From Parapristionchus giblindavisi (lineage: Eukaryota > Nematoda > Chromadorea > Rhabditida > Diplogasteridae): a stretch of 64,000 bases of DNA. Position 1 is the first letter of the stretch. Each line of letters opens with the position of its first letter. The translations under genes and the position numbers were made by a program. The DNA lies in NCBI GenBank assembly GCA_943737045.1, contig CALSFV010000229.1, positions 477,001 through 541,000 on the forward strand, read 5' to 3'. Positions 1 through 10,777 of the stretch are shown piece after piece. The notes under the pieces were generated by a model that worked only from the letters and a program-made list of their open reading frames with translations, did not search any database and was not told the origin of the DNA.

Positions 1-41
1 TTAGCAATTTCCAATTCCATTTACAAAAAAATAACACCACA
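1..41. mobile_element. Right-end fragment of a TAA-flanked MITE
   Basis: The first 41 bases match the right end of the complete 431-bp element at 11707-12137 (caattccatttacaa and taacaccaca shared, with a few changes). As in the full copy, the end is followed by TAA (42-44), consistent with a 3-bp TWA target site of PIF/Harbinger type. The left part lies outside the window. Confidence 0.6.
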
Positions 42-157
42 TAAGGTACTTATGGTACTTATACTTAATGTATACTACGAGGTTTTGCCTACCTACGTTA
101 TTAGTGCTTGATTATTTTTCTAACTCAGCCAATGTGTAATTAGAAAGCCCTACTCAC

Positions 158-925
158 CGTTACGATCGTTCTGCTTTCCCTCAGCAACGGAGTGTTCCTC
201 GGAAATGGATTGATCGTAGTAGTGGCTCCACTCATTGTTCGCATCTTCTTCCTCGTCTTGCTGCTGAAATGGGATGGATAGTAAATTATGCTATATGATA
301 AGGAATGGAAAGTAAAAGTTTACGCTCACTGTCTCGATCACGTACGGCTCCTCTTCTCCATCGTGTTGTGCGTTATCCTCCTCATCTGTCGCTGGCGTAC
401 CTGTGAGTGCAAATCAGTAACACTGAGCTAGGCACTAATGACCCTTTCGGAAAGGCAGCGTGAAGAAACTTATACTTAGATTTCATTGCGATGTAAGGCC
501 AAACACTCAGAAAAATGAAGTGTTAATATGAACACCCATAGGTGTTCCGGGTGAAACTGTAATCCCCAATGTGTTCTAATTAACAGCTTTTAGGGTGTAA
601 ATTGCGAAAAAGTGTAAATTGGAACACATGGGGGTGTTCAATAGAACACTTTGATGTGTTCAATAGAACACATCAAAAGGCTGTATTGATTTTTTACACG
701 TTTATTTCTGAGTGAACTAACCGGAAGGATCCGATGATTCCGGATAATCTGGGATGTTCTGTGCTTCCTCCATGGCGTTCCTCATCAGCGAATCCTGTCC
801 CATATGTCCTCCTACTTCATCTTCTACCTCGTCTTGTTGCTGAAATGCGATGACCCCTGTCGTATGTTCGAGGGACAAGTAATAGAAAGTTAGAAGTATA
901 CCCTCACCATTACTACAGCCGCGGG
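158..925 (-). CDS. Partial gene for an acidic protein, at least three exons
   Basis: Three minus-strand exons are joined by good splice sites and matching phase: 722-839, 330-400 and 158-263, running off the left edge. A possible 18-base exon (908-925) precedes them. The encoded stretch is strongly acidic, with QQDEVEDEV at the start of one exon and QQDEEEDAN at the start of another, so the two exons look like an internal duplication. Acceptors read catttcag just before both QQDE codons, and donors are gttagt, gtgagc and gtgagt. A TA-flanked MITE (504-714) lies in the intron between 400 and 722. I recognise no domain; the protein is probably disordered. The 5' end is unresolved: an ATG-bearing ORF upstream (to 1093) does not join in phase in an obvious way. 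The true start and stop are not visible. Confidence 0.6.
504..714. mobile_element. TA-type MITE, copy 1 (211 bp)
   Basis: Ends are CACTCAGAAAAATG and TTTCTGAGTG. The interior is built from short aGAACACnn modules. It is the reverse-complement relative of 11258-11468, which has the same length and is flanked by TA on both sides. Here the flanks read AA, so the TA target site appears mutated. Terminal sequence and TA target suggest a Tc1/mariner-derived non-autonomous element. Confidence 0.75.
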
Positions 926-1178
926 CTGATGGGAGAAATTAAGATAACTATCAGGAGAGTTTTGCCAGGAGGGACAACACAGTGAATGAAGAAACGAAAG
1001 GAAAGTCGGCTGTTTTCTATCTGGGACTTCAGTCATTTGAAAATTTTTACTTTTACTTCCACTCACACCTGTAAACAATCTTCCCTCTTTCATCTCTATC
1101 TTTGCTATGTCAGCTCAAAGCGACGAACTATGGGAGAGAGTGGATAGTGGAAAATTGAGGAAAAGGGTGAGAGAAGGG

Positions 1179-1306
1179 TTTAAAGGAAGCGTATGTAACC
1201 TCACTCAATGGTCTCTTCGACGCGCAATGCTCTCTCGTTGTCAGAGAACAGAAAAATAGTGTGCGCAATGAAGATACCATTGAGTGAGGTAACGTTCCCT
1301 TTAAAG
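1179..1306. mobile_element. Small inverted-repeat element with TTAA-type ends
   Basis: About 30-bp arms match: TTTAAAGGAAGCGT...ACCTCACTCAATGG on the left, and its near-complement CCATTGAGTGAGGTAACGTT..CCTTTAAAG on the right. The loop holds a motif (ctctctcgttgtcagaga..aatagtgtgcgcaatgaag) that recurs at about 7118-7175 and, more weakly, near 59385. TTAA is present at both outer ends. Confidence 0.55.
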
Positions 1307-1309
1307 GAA

Positions 1310-1809
1310 GAAGTACACCGGGGAAAAGACGATATCTGCTTTCTTTGTTTCATTCCTATGATATTTACGGGGACTAATGTGGGAGGGAATCAACAGCTCT
1401 GCACTACCCACATCCACTAAACTATGAATCTTTGCACAGAATTGGGCACGAATGTTATGCTTGGGAGCTCAGCGCTGCGAGGGATATCGGGAATATGCGA
1501 ATGTATATACTAATAGAAAAAGTAAGAAAAGCAAGAAGAAGATCAATCAATAGGGAGTCTTCTGTATCGTCCTCGACCCCCAAATTCTCTCAGAGATAGG
1601 TTGTCTAACTGGACAACCATAGGGAAAGGTTAGCTTACTCCAGACTCTCTCAAAAAGACACGTTATATAATACTCTCTCGCTCAAGATTGTAACGGGGAC
1701 TGGAGTAAGCTAACTAACAATAAGTTCTCTCACATTTGAGAAAACATTTCTCTAACTGTCTCATCCTAGATAACCTATGGCTCAAATATGAGAGGGTTTG
1801 CCGTCAGTG
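1310..1809. other. Intergenic, with one 15-bp hairpin
   Basis: No gene is supported here. GTTAGCTTACTCCAG (1629-1643) is perfectly complemented at 1700-1714, giving a 15-bp stem with a 56-base loop rich in tctctc. Confidence 0.5.
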
Positions 1810-3377
1810 TAGCGCTCAAAGAGATTTCACATTGGTATTTTTTCGCTATATCTTTTGTAGTACTGATCGAAATTGAATGAAATTTGGAATATATGTTTGT
1901 CAAGGTATTAGAATACTGATACACATTTGGGTTTTCAAGAATTTCAGAAATCCTGAACTTTATTAGCTCTTTATCAAAAATCACAAAAATCAACATTTCA
2001 CAGTTGCAAAAATCAACAGCTATAATTTAACAGAAAGTGGTCAATAAGGGCCTATCACTACAAAATTAACAACATAGATCATTTTTTGACTAAAATTTAG
2101 TTGAATAACCCTTACAATCAATTAATGCTGACAGCGGACGGGCATACTATGGGTCGTACCCAGGTGATGATTGACCACCAACTCCCCATGCAGTTCAGCA
2201 TTTCTGTATCTACTATAACAAGGCTCCCGAAGCTCAATACGATTTCTGGGAATGTTTATTGCTCTGTGGTATCAACAAGTCCAAGATTAACCTCCAGATT
2301 AGTTGATTATACGATCGTTATGATGTGACGCGAGGACCCGCTCCGCACTGCCGTCGACATTACAGCTGAGCTGCGCACGCCTGGAGTCTCCAATGATTCA
2401 AGAGATGCATGAGTGCTGCTGACCTTCGTTGTTGTCGGTCAGTTACCAAGAAGTGGTTCTCCGAAGAATAGGAATACTTGAGTACCATCTACCAAGCAGC
2501 ACCTTCATCGGACTCCTCAATAGTGGAAAAAAGTTATGTGGACCACTGAGATTAAGCGTCTATCGTTCAAAAGCGATGGGATAAAGTATTTGGGGAGACC
2601 TTAAGGTGCTCGGTACCAATAAAAGTACCAATGAGCTACAATTAAGCGCATCGGAAATGGGTTCAATATATGGCGTGTGCTCAGCGCAAAAGGAGTTGTC
2701 CCAATCCATACGGTAGACGGTTTTTTGCTAACTACTTGACATTTAAGAAGGTCAGCAGCATTCAGGCGACTGTTGAAAGTCGGAACAGAGTCATTGGAGA
2801 CTCCAGGCGTGTGCAGCTCAGGTGTAATGTCGACGGCAGTGCGGCGCGGGTCCTCACGTGACATCATAACGATCGTATAATCAACTAGTCTGGAGGTTAA
2901 TCTTGGACTTGTTGATACCACATAGCAATAAACATTCCCAGAAATCGTATTGAGCTTCGGGAGCCTTGTTATAGTAGATAAAGAAGTGCTGAACTGCTTG
3001 GGGAGTTGGTGGTCAGTCATCACCTGGGTACGACCCATAGTATACCCGTCCGCTGTCAGCATTAATTCATTGTAAGGGTTATTCAACTAAATTTTAGTCA
3101 AAAAATGATCTATGTTGTTAATTTTGTAGTGATAGGCCCTTATTGACCACTTTCTGTTAAATTATAGCTGTTGATTTTTGCAACTGTGAAATGTTGATTT
3201 TGGTGATTTTTGATAAAGAGCTAATAAAGTTCAGGATTTCTGAAATTCTTGAAAACCCAAACGTGTATCAGTATTCTAATACCTTGACAAACATATATTC
3301 CAAATTTCATTCAATTTCGATCAGTACTACAAAAGATATAGCGAAAAAATACCAATGTGAAATCTTTTTGTGCGCTA
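1810..3377. mobile_element. 1.57-kb imperfect palindrome
   Basis: The left arm (about 1810-2427) reappears inverted at about 2749-3377, starting tagcgctcaaagag and ending ctttttgtgcgcta. The arms are highly similar over about 600 bases, with scattered substitutions. The outermost bases are TA on both sides, so a TA target is possible but not proven. The central 320 bases are only weakly related across the axis. This is a foldback-type element or an inverted duplication. Confidence 0.7.
2601..3086 (-). CDS. Unrecognised 161-aa ORF inside the palindrome
   Basis: This uninterrupted ORF covers the right arm and centre of the palindrome. The left arm carries the same first ~75 codons on the opposite strand but with a stop after codon 75, so the reading frame is preserved in one arm only. 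The protein shows no domain I recognise and no signal peptide. It may be a remnant of a protein once carried by the element, or a chance ORF kept open by the repeat. Confidence 0.25.
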   Translation of the reverse strand: MNNPYNELMLTADGYTMGRTQVMTDHQLPKQFSTSLSTITRLPKLNTISGNVYCYVVSTSPRLTSRLVDYTIVMMSREDPRRTAVDITPELHTPGVSNDSVPTFNSRLNAADLLKCQVVSKKPSTVWIGTTPFALSTRHILNPFPMRLIVAHWYFYWYRAP

Positions 3378-3633
3378 ATGTAAAAACAAAACAAAATTCG
3401 AATTAGGAGACACTGTCAGAATTACTAATTATTTTTTTTATTTTTCAGAATTACATCTGCTCCAGTTGAACTAGGACGTTACACACAAACACGTTGGGCT
3501 AGAGTGGAAGGGTGATGAGAGTGACGCGTCTGTTAGCAGAGAGAAAGGCAAACATCGCATTCATCCATTAAGTTTTGTGAATAGAAAAGAGACTTCCATA
3601 TCTTCTGTAGTTCGCGTTGATTTCGTGATTTTT

Positions 3634-3876
3634 GATTATTGTATAAAATGTACTTGTATTGTAAAATTGTATTGTAAAATGTTGCATTGCTACTGCTGCT
3701 AAACAGAGGAAGAACTATCGATTAAGTCGCCACTCTTTCCTCCTTTCCTTCCTCGCGCTCTCTGATCTACCTACTCTTTCACCGGTGAACATAGAAAATC
3801 TCTAAACATAGAAAATCATTGGCAGTGGTTGGCTACTATCGTACCAAATAAACAAGTGTATTTTATACGGCCAATA
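3634..3876. mobile_element. Inverted-repeat MITE (GTATAAAATRYACTTG ends), copy 1
   Basis: Terminal repeats gtataaaatgtacttg and caagtgtattttatac face each other. The interior carries tgctactgctgctaaacaga and ccaaccactgccaatg-like blocks that recur inverted at 15817-16022. No clear target-site duplication was found. The 300 bases before it (3420-3630) and the AT-rich stretch after it to 4390 show no gene. Confidence 0.6.
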
Positions 3877-4393
3877 TCATTGTTATTTTCTCCTTAACTT
3901 TGAGTTTATTAAATCCTTTTCCTACTTTCCCCCTTCTCTCTCTCGAATTAATCGAATATGTTTACAGAGTGCATGTTTCAGATATCTAAATTGTATAATT
4001 TTATAGCTAAATTACTAATAATCTACTGTACTTTATACTAGCGCACTCCATCACCCATTTGCGTTATAAAATCTAGATGTATGATATTATGGCTAAATCA
4101 ACAAAAATCTACTTTATTTTATCATAACGCGTTTTCTTCCCAATGCATCAATTTTTTCCAGTATGAAAAAAATTTTCTTTATTTAAATCGTACAATATTA
4201 AATATTAGATTTTTACAAATTTTTTACGAACAAAACTTTCTTTCTAATTTTATTATAATTTAAAACAGCGTTTAATTCTTGGCGTTATGTTTCATATTTT
4301 TTCAACAATTTTTTTTGTTACGGATTAGATTTGCTACGAAATTTTGATTTTTATTTTGACGAATATTATTTAACGATTTATTGATTAAGAAAA

Positions 4394-6590
4394 ATGGCCA
4401 ATGAGGATCTTTCTCGTATTTGGGAGCAATTTCTAGACGCTGCAAAGAGTGGAATTAAAGAAGGAGGAATTCGTAGCTACCAAATTAGTTTATGCAAAGT
4501 TGCTTCAAAATTATCGGACAAATTGATTGAAAATGGATGTAATGTTGGAGATCGATATGATTTATGGAAGGAATATTTTGGCAGGGTTTGTGCGATTTTA
4601 GATGCCGGCGATGAAATGACACAAAGTATGCACTTACCTATATTTCTCAGTTACAATAATTTTTACAGGAATTGTGCGAGAATACTTTTTATGCCTTCAT
4701 TCTGGAGAAGTTTCGGATTTTTCGATCAAATTCACCGGTAATATAATGATTCTATTGAAATAAATATTATTTGTTTTTTAACATTTTTTAACAAACTTAT
4801 CATGCAAACCAGAGCTGGGATTTTTTGATTTTGATTTTTTGAATTTTTTGGATTTTTTGACCATTTCAAAAAATTCAAAAGCAAAAAAAGTTTTTTGAAT
4901 TTTTCTCAAAAAAATCAAAAAAAAATAATGTAAAAAAGTACCGAAAAAACGTGAAAAAGTGAAACATTTATGGAAAATTGTGACAAAATTTGACAAAACT
5001 TAACAAGATTCCCATTTTTATCCTTTTCACTGTCTTGATGAAGTGGATTCTAAAGGTTTTGGTGTGGATTAGTTTGCCCAATGCACTGACGCAGAATTTT
5101 TTAAAATGAAAAAATATAGGATCATGTTTTTCATGTTTCAGAATTCGGTTAATTGCGTAATTGACTGTTTTAACCACTTTTTAGGCAAAAACGATGGTTA
5201 TGAATTGCTTATTATCCTTTTAAACATAGTAAATGATTTTTTCAAAAATTTTTTGAATTCAAAAATTTTTTGAACCATTTTTTGAATTTTTTGATCAAAA
5301 ATTTTTTCAAATTATTTTCAAAAAATCCCAGCCCTGATGCAAACTTATCAATTTATCATTTTTAAAGATGGTGGCCCGCGAATGTTCAGATAAATCACTA
5401 CACCCCTCTTATGCGAATGCAAAGTGATATGCGAAGAGTTAGCGCAGCCTCTCATCTATCCCATAGCGCAGTGGTAAACGTTCAGACTCTTTACCCGTAT
5501 GACGCAAGTTCGAAACCTATTGCCGAATTTCCTCAATTTTCAAAAAGCTTCCCTGAACCGGGCCTGATGGTTCATTAATGTTTCTAGCGATCAATAGACT
5601 AAATCAGCACAAAATAAATAGTGCACTGTACGTAGAATAACTTTTGCTACCTTTCTGTCTTCACAGTTTGTTCACGAAAATATTCGTGGGACACCACCTT
5701 TAAGCTATAAAATTTTAATAAAATGGGTTTTTAGATAAAGAGGAAGGGACGTATATTGGTAATATTTGCGACGTCAAATTTTCTGGCATAGATCATCGAT
5801 TCTACATAAAATGCCACCAGAGAGGTCCACGATCATCTTTATCGAGAGCTAATCGATATAGCTGTATCAATCCACCATTTATACAAGAAATTTTTGTTTA
5901 CAAGGTATTCTGTTGAATTAAATGAACAAAATTAACATTTTATTTTATTATAATTTCAATTTTTATATTTTAATTTATATTTTTAGCTCTTATCGTTGAT
6001 CAAAGTCGGTGGAGAAGTCCATTTTCCACTCCCAATAACTTTCAACATCAAGAATGCCTTATACATTGCAACGGAAGAGATCAAATTTACAATTGCGGAA
6101 GAATTGACTTTTGAAAGCGCAAATGCCAATGCTATGATCCTTGTGCATTTTCTTCAATATATTCTACGTTTGGAAGATATTGGAGCGAACGGAGGAAACT
6201 ACGGACAAAGCGGTGAAGGGAAACCAGTTATTGTGGATTTTTGGTAATTTTTGTTTTGTTAAAAATTCTAAATGTATTTTGTTATATTTTAGGGTTTTTC
6301 CCAAAGATGATTATGTGTTTTCCGATGCTCAAATTTATGATTTTTGGGAAGAACAGCATATCTGTAATTCTCGACTGATCTCAGATGTTTTAAAAAATGT
6401 GACAAAAGAGAAAAGGAAAGAGATAGTTCATGGAGCGATAGAAGAATGGAAATTGATGAATAGAATCGATGAAGCTAAATCTTTTGTAGAAGAATTTGTA
6501 ACCCAAAGTAGAGAAATTTTAGAAGTCAGTGGTGATCTGAATCGATACATTCGTGATATTAAATCTAATATTGAAAAATTGCTTAAATAA
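4394..6590 (+). CDS. Five-exon gene of unknown family, 341 aa
   Basis: Exons are 4394-4625, 4669-4737, 5735-5904, 5987-6243 and 6293-6590 (stop TAA). All joins keep phase, with donors gtatgc, gtaata, gtattc, gtaatt and acceptors tttacag or tttttag. The start ATG follows an AT-rich leader and opens MANEDLSRIWEQF. An alternative acceptor 18 bases upstream of exon 2 would add six residues. The protein has no signal peptide or membrane segment. The middle is beta-rich (FYIKC, GGEVHFPLPITFN). The last ~70 residues are charged and helical, likely a coiled coil. I recognise no catalytic motif; a MATH-like fold in the middle is possible but unproven. Intron 2 contains a complete hAT-like MITE (4810-5336) and a tRNA-like sequence (5453-5525). 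Confidence 0.8.
4810..5336. mobile_element. hAT-like MITE with 8-bp target duplication, copy 1
   Basis: Ends are CAGAGCTGGGATTTTTTGA and TCAAAAAATCCCAGCCCTG, 19-bp inverted repeats with one mismatch. The 8-bp direct repeat ATGCAAAC flanks it (4802-4809 and 5337-5344) and fits the hAT nTnnnnAn target pattern. The outer interior is made of ttttttgaatttttt-like short repeats. It has no coding capacity and lies in intron 2 of the 4394-6590 gene. Confidence 0.88.
5453..5525 (+). repeat. tRNA-like (SINE or tRNA pseudogene) sequence
   Basis: A box A match (tagcgcagtgg) and a box B match (gttcgaaac) lie 34 bases apart, as in a tRNA. The acceptor stem and D stem do not pair properly, so this is not a functional tRNA. 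It is likely a tRNA-derived SINE head or a decayed tRNA. Confidence 0.5.
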
Positions 6591-7283
6591 TTAGTATGCA
6601 TATTGTAATTATTCAATTTAGAAATTCTTGGTTCCCTTTGGTTAATTTTTTTTCTTTTTATAAGTTTTTGGTCTTTTAATTGTAGTGTGACTATTCTCAT
6701 TTTTTTCTATATTTTTATTATCATTCTCTCTACACAAAAACGCTGTGATATTGGTTGATTAGGAAATCACAGAACACCTTAACCCACTACACCACCACAC
6801 CGTTTCTAGTCTCATCTCATTCCACATTATTCATCTACTCAATTAATCGATAATCGATCATTACCATACTCTCATACAAACAAACATGTACACACTACGA
6901 TATTATTATTATGTGATCAGACTGATAAAGAGTCGACTTTAATTATGTTTCACAAACATATTTCTTGTTTTGCAGTATATTATATACGGTTTACAGTCAA
7001 AATTATATAGTGCAAAAATTATTGTATTCGATAGTTCACTTTTGATAAAAATCAAAGATCATGTAGGAAGTGGGGAAATAGACGTCGAATGATGGCTTAA
7101 AGGAGCCGACACCTTTGTCAACGCTCTGCGCTCTCTCGTTGTTAGAGACCAGAGATATAGTGTGCGCAATGAAGAAGCCATTGAGAGAGATCACTCTCAT
7201 TTTAACATAATAGGTATACTTCGTCAGGGTTGATGTAGTAGTGTCTCTAATAACCTTGCAATGTCGATTGAACTGACACCGTC
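6591..7283. other. AT-rich intergenic stretch
   Basis: No gene is seen. Bases 7096-7200 resemble the 1179-1306 element (gctctctcgttgttagaga..atagtgtgcgcaatgaag) with degenerate ends beginning ttaaagg. Confidence 0.4.
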
Positions 7284-7517
7284 ATGTCACCACTGGGAGA
7301 ATGTGCTCCTCTACGACTAAATGAGCTTAGTCGCCATTTGGTTGATGCAGATGAGGAGCCAGCAGATTTGCCCAAAGCCGATCTTCACCTAAAGAAGGTA
7401 ATGCTTTGGAGCGAGAGACGAGAAAAAATAATTCAAAACATTTTTTTAGAAAACAAAACGTCACTGTGTTACTTTACTGTGCCTGATTTTTATTGTTTTA
7501 CTTCCCGAGCTTATTGA
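7284..7517 (+). CDS. Possible small gene or first exon
   Basis: From the ATG, the first 38 codons look coding (MSPLGECAPLRLNELSRHL...) and end at AAGAAG|gtaatgct, a good 5' splice site. The frame stays open to 7517 if unspliced (77 aa), but codons after the splice site are AT-rich and intron-like. A run of AATAAA follows at about 7620-7637. No downstream exon was identified and the family is unknown. Confidence 0.3.
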   Translation: MSPLGECAPLRLNELSRHLVDADEEPADLPKADLHLKKVMLWSERREKIIQNIFLENKTSLCYFTVPDFYCFTSRAY

Positions 7518-7700
7518 TATTGATCTTTCTTTGCTTTTTGAAATCACTTTATGCAACGGAAATCCATCTATCCCTTTTCAGCCCTTATACATCTCGCTCA
7601 TTCTCATTATATTTGATGGAATAAATAAATAAATAAAATTGTGTGATTGCGTCTGTGCAAACCAATCTTCTCTATCTGACATCTATCTACGGTAGTCCAA

Positions 7701-8175
7701 TTATGCAGTGTTCAGAACTTGGAAAATGGACGAAAATGTGGAAAATGCTGTTCAGAAGTTCAGTTGGAAAATGCTCTGAAAATGCTCATTTTCGAGGATT
7801 TTAAACAAATTTTAATGGGATTTTTGTTTAATATCAACGTTTAGGGGTCGCAAACAGTGTTGTGGACGCTTTTTATTGATGATAAGTGATAATTTTAAAT
7901 ATGGACTCGTTAGGTTTTTTTTTCAGCATTTTCGTTGATTTTCGGCTTAAACTGCTCAAAAAAGGAACATACGATATTTATTTCAGTAGCATACTTTATA
8001 AATGACCTAATGTAGTTGTTTTCCATGATACAACGAGTTTCAACGCTTTTAAAGTGAAAAAAATAAAACCTTTTTTTCGATCCAAAATCGAGCATTTTCG
8101 GGCATTTTCCACCTGAACTTCTGAACAGCATTTTCCGCATTTTCTTGCATTTTCCAAGTTCTGAACACCGCATAA
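7701..8175. mobile_element. 475-bp inverted-repeat element (TTATGCRGTGTTCAG ends)
   Basis: The left end reads TTATGCAGTGTTCAGAACTT; the right end is its near-perfect complement, ending GAACACCGCATAA. Both halves carry attttccgcattttc-like short repeats. No target duplication is apparent outside the arms, so the superfamily is undetermined; the CAGTGTTC core is hAT-like. Confidence 0.65.
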
Positions 8176-8567
8176 GACAACAACAAATCTCTAAAAGAAC
8201 AAGTCTTCAATATAGTACTCAACATATTTGAATTGAAACTGGCGAGAAAATCCATATGATTGAAGAAGAATTGTCTCACCAGTAAACAATATTCAAATCT
8301 TTTATTTATTACCTTTCTCATCTCTTTGATAACAGCTTGTTCAAATCACTTTGAATTCTTTTTCATAGAAATATAATCTTTGTTTGTCGTTTTGACTTTT
8401 GACTTATCAATCAATAGTCGCATCATTCTAATACTTATTTCGTATCTTTATAATCTTTTATTATCTTCTTTTCTTACTAACATTCACTTCAATCGAGAAT
8501 TGTGTAGGAACAACTTCCTTATTTTTTGATTAAAAATTAACTTTTTCTAAAGAAAAGCAAAATAGAG

Positions 8568-8622
8568 AAGAAGAGAGGGAGAAAGTGAGAGAGGGAGAGA
8601 GAGAGAGAACGAGAGGGAGACA
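8568..8622. repeat. GA-rich microsatellite
   Basis: Interrupted GAGAGA tract just upstream of the 8675-8870 MITE. Confidence 0.8.
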
Positions 8623-8674
8623 CCATTTAATTTATTATTTTTTTCTTTCTTGTTACATTACATTACATTAGAAC

Positions 8675-8870
8675 CATACATTTTCAGTTCCCTCAACTTT
8701 TATTTTTATATAGTGGGTCAATTCTCGAAATAGGATGGGTTGATTCACAAAATTCGTTATTTTCGCTTAAAAATCGTCATTTTTAGCTTCCATTTTTATC
8801 AAGTGGTCTAAAATGGACCTTATAGGTATAGTGGGTCAATCCTTGTACTGCGAGGGTATGGCAATGTATG
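8675..8870. mobile_element. CATACATT MITE with 8-bp target duplication, copy 1 (196 bp)
   Basis: Ends are CATACATTTTCAG and GGCAATGTATG. The direct repeat ATTAGAAC flanks it (8667-8674 and 8871-8878) and fits hAT nTnnnnAn. The interior contains tagtgggtcaatyctcg, repeated near both ends. It is about 80 percent alike to the 45350-45542 copy by eye. Confidence 0.88.
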
Positions 8871-9053
8871 ATTAGAACAACTTTATTCAGCCTATTAGGA
8901 TCATCTGGGTCGCTATTAGGGTTCTCCGAGAGGCTTTATTGTGACTCATCTTTATCATCCATCATTATTCCATCTTGCATCTAATTTCTTATATTTTTGT
9001 TGTTGCAATTTCTATAATTAGTTTTGCTTAATGACTATAATTCAAGTTGAATC

Positions 9054-10767
9054 ATGGAGTTTAAGAAACGTGAAGAATATTCGATTGATAGAGAAGGAGT
9101 ATTCTTCCAAATCTCTCAAGGTATGAGAGGATTCGAAATAGGGTTATTGTAATAATAATAATACTTTATTAAACGGGGACATAATGAACAAAACCATGAA
9201 TATTTCAGATGAATTTGATCATTGTTTTATCGATGAGAATACTGATAAAGATAATAAGGATGATAGTGATGATCGTGAGGATATTGTTGATATTGATAAC
9301 GATTCCGATGATGATCGTTCTGATTCGAATACCATAACAGCCATTACATGGATGAAAGGGTTTGTCGTTCTTGTTTATTGAAAATCAAAACGAAATTAAA
9401 TTTATTTTATAAAAATTTCAAAACGACATCATTGAATTTAGAAATAAACGTATAGAGCAAGAAATTGAATATGACACCCGATTTGGAGTTGTGGGTAAAT
9501 CGTTCTTCTACGAAAAGGTTGATTTCGATATTTAAATGATCAATAAAATCAATATTCAGGGCGATATAATAAAGAAAGCGAAATTAATAAATGAGAAAAT
9601 CGTTACCATTGATTCTCTAAAGGTATATTTTAAGTAGAAGCTGAATTTGTAAAACTGATATATTCTATAGGTTGGGAAAGGAGCTCTTTTGCACTGGTCT
9701 TGTCTATATTATTTCATTAAAAGAGATAATAATCCAAGTGTTTCGTATGCTATTGAAATAAATGAAGATTATCAATCGAAAAATGGAATTAAATTTAATC
9801 TTTCGATTGATGAACTAGAAAAATATTATCGAATTCATGTACATGAGTAAGCAAGGTTAAAATTATTTTTCCTTGATTAAAAAAATTACTCTAAATGAAT
9901 TTCTAGTAACTTCTTATTCGGTATCACTCATAATGAAAATTCTTGCTCCATTCGTCGATATCAATCAGATTCAGAAGAATATTTGGAGAAAAAAGAAATA
10001 CCAGAGGTATGGTTTATAAATTCGATCGATTCACTGTAAAATGATTATATGTAGATTTGGGCGAGATCAGTGATTTTCAAAAATTGGATATTTTATTTGA
10101 ATTTTAAAGGAGATTTAATATCAGTGAATATGAATGATTTATCATATAAAATTATGAAGACAAAGTAAGTGGAATGAATTAGAATGATATGAAGTTAAAG
10201 TAAATTATTCAAGTTTGGAAAAATACTCTGAGGTTGTTGGAATTGATGAGAATGGAATGGTGAATGTACAGACATACTGGCATGAACCACCAGTTCATCT
10301 ACTCACAGCTAAACTACCAGAGAAGTACATCGTAAGTTGAATCGCCTTCTCCCTCTCTCTCCCTCTCCCCCCCTCTTTCCCCCCCCCCCCCCCCCCTCTC
10401 TCTCTCTCTCCCCTCTCTCCCTCCCCCTCTCTCCCTCACCCTCTCCCCCCCCCCAATCTCTCCCTCTCTCTCTCCCTCCCTCTTATCATGATGCTTCCAT
10501 AATCAGACAAATATACCACAATTGATGGATTCGAATACGAAGCGAACAGAAGAACTTGTGAAGAGAATTGAAGCACTCGAAACAAAAGTCGAAACTGAGA
10601 AGAAAGAGAAAGAAGAACTAGAAAGAAGACTAAAAGAAAAAGAGAAGAAAGAAGAAGAATTATTGATGAATAAACAAGAATTAGAGAAGATAAATGGAAT
10701 AATGTCAGTGGAAATGAAAGATTTGATATTAAAATATAGAAAACTTCTATTCAGAGTAAGTTATTAA
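9054..10767 (+). CDS. Nine-exon gene: acidic N-terminus, C-terminal coiled coil, 373 aa
   Basis: Exons: 9054-9120, 9209-9359, 9442-9517, 9560-9622, 9671-9846, 9907-10006, 10055-10164, 10214-10331, 10507-10767. Every junction is GT..AG and keeps phase; most introns are 40-90 bases. The start opens MEFKKREEYSIDREGVF. Residues ~25-65 form an Asp-rich acidic stretch. The middle (~100-285) is mixed, with aromatic residues, and may be a diverged MATH-like fold (LFGITHNENSCSIRRY, FKNWIFYLNFKGD), but I cannot prove a family. Residues ~290-370 are a Glu/Lys-rich coiled coil (KKEKEELERRLKEKEKK). The stop TAA is reached by reading through a gtaagt at 10756; splicing there finds no acceptor before an in-frame stop. 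The last intron is filled by a C/CT-rich tract. Its 3' neighbour starts 10 bases after this stop. Confidence 0.8.
10347..10485. repeat. Pyrimidine tract with poly-C run
   Basis: CT and CCCT repeats with an uninterrupted C run of about 18 bases fill most of the last intron of the 9054-10767 gene. Confidence 0.85.
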
Positions 10768-10777
10768 CACGTTTAAT

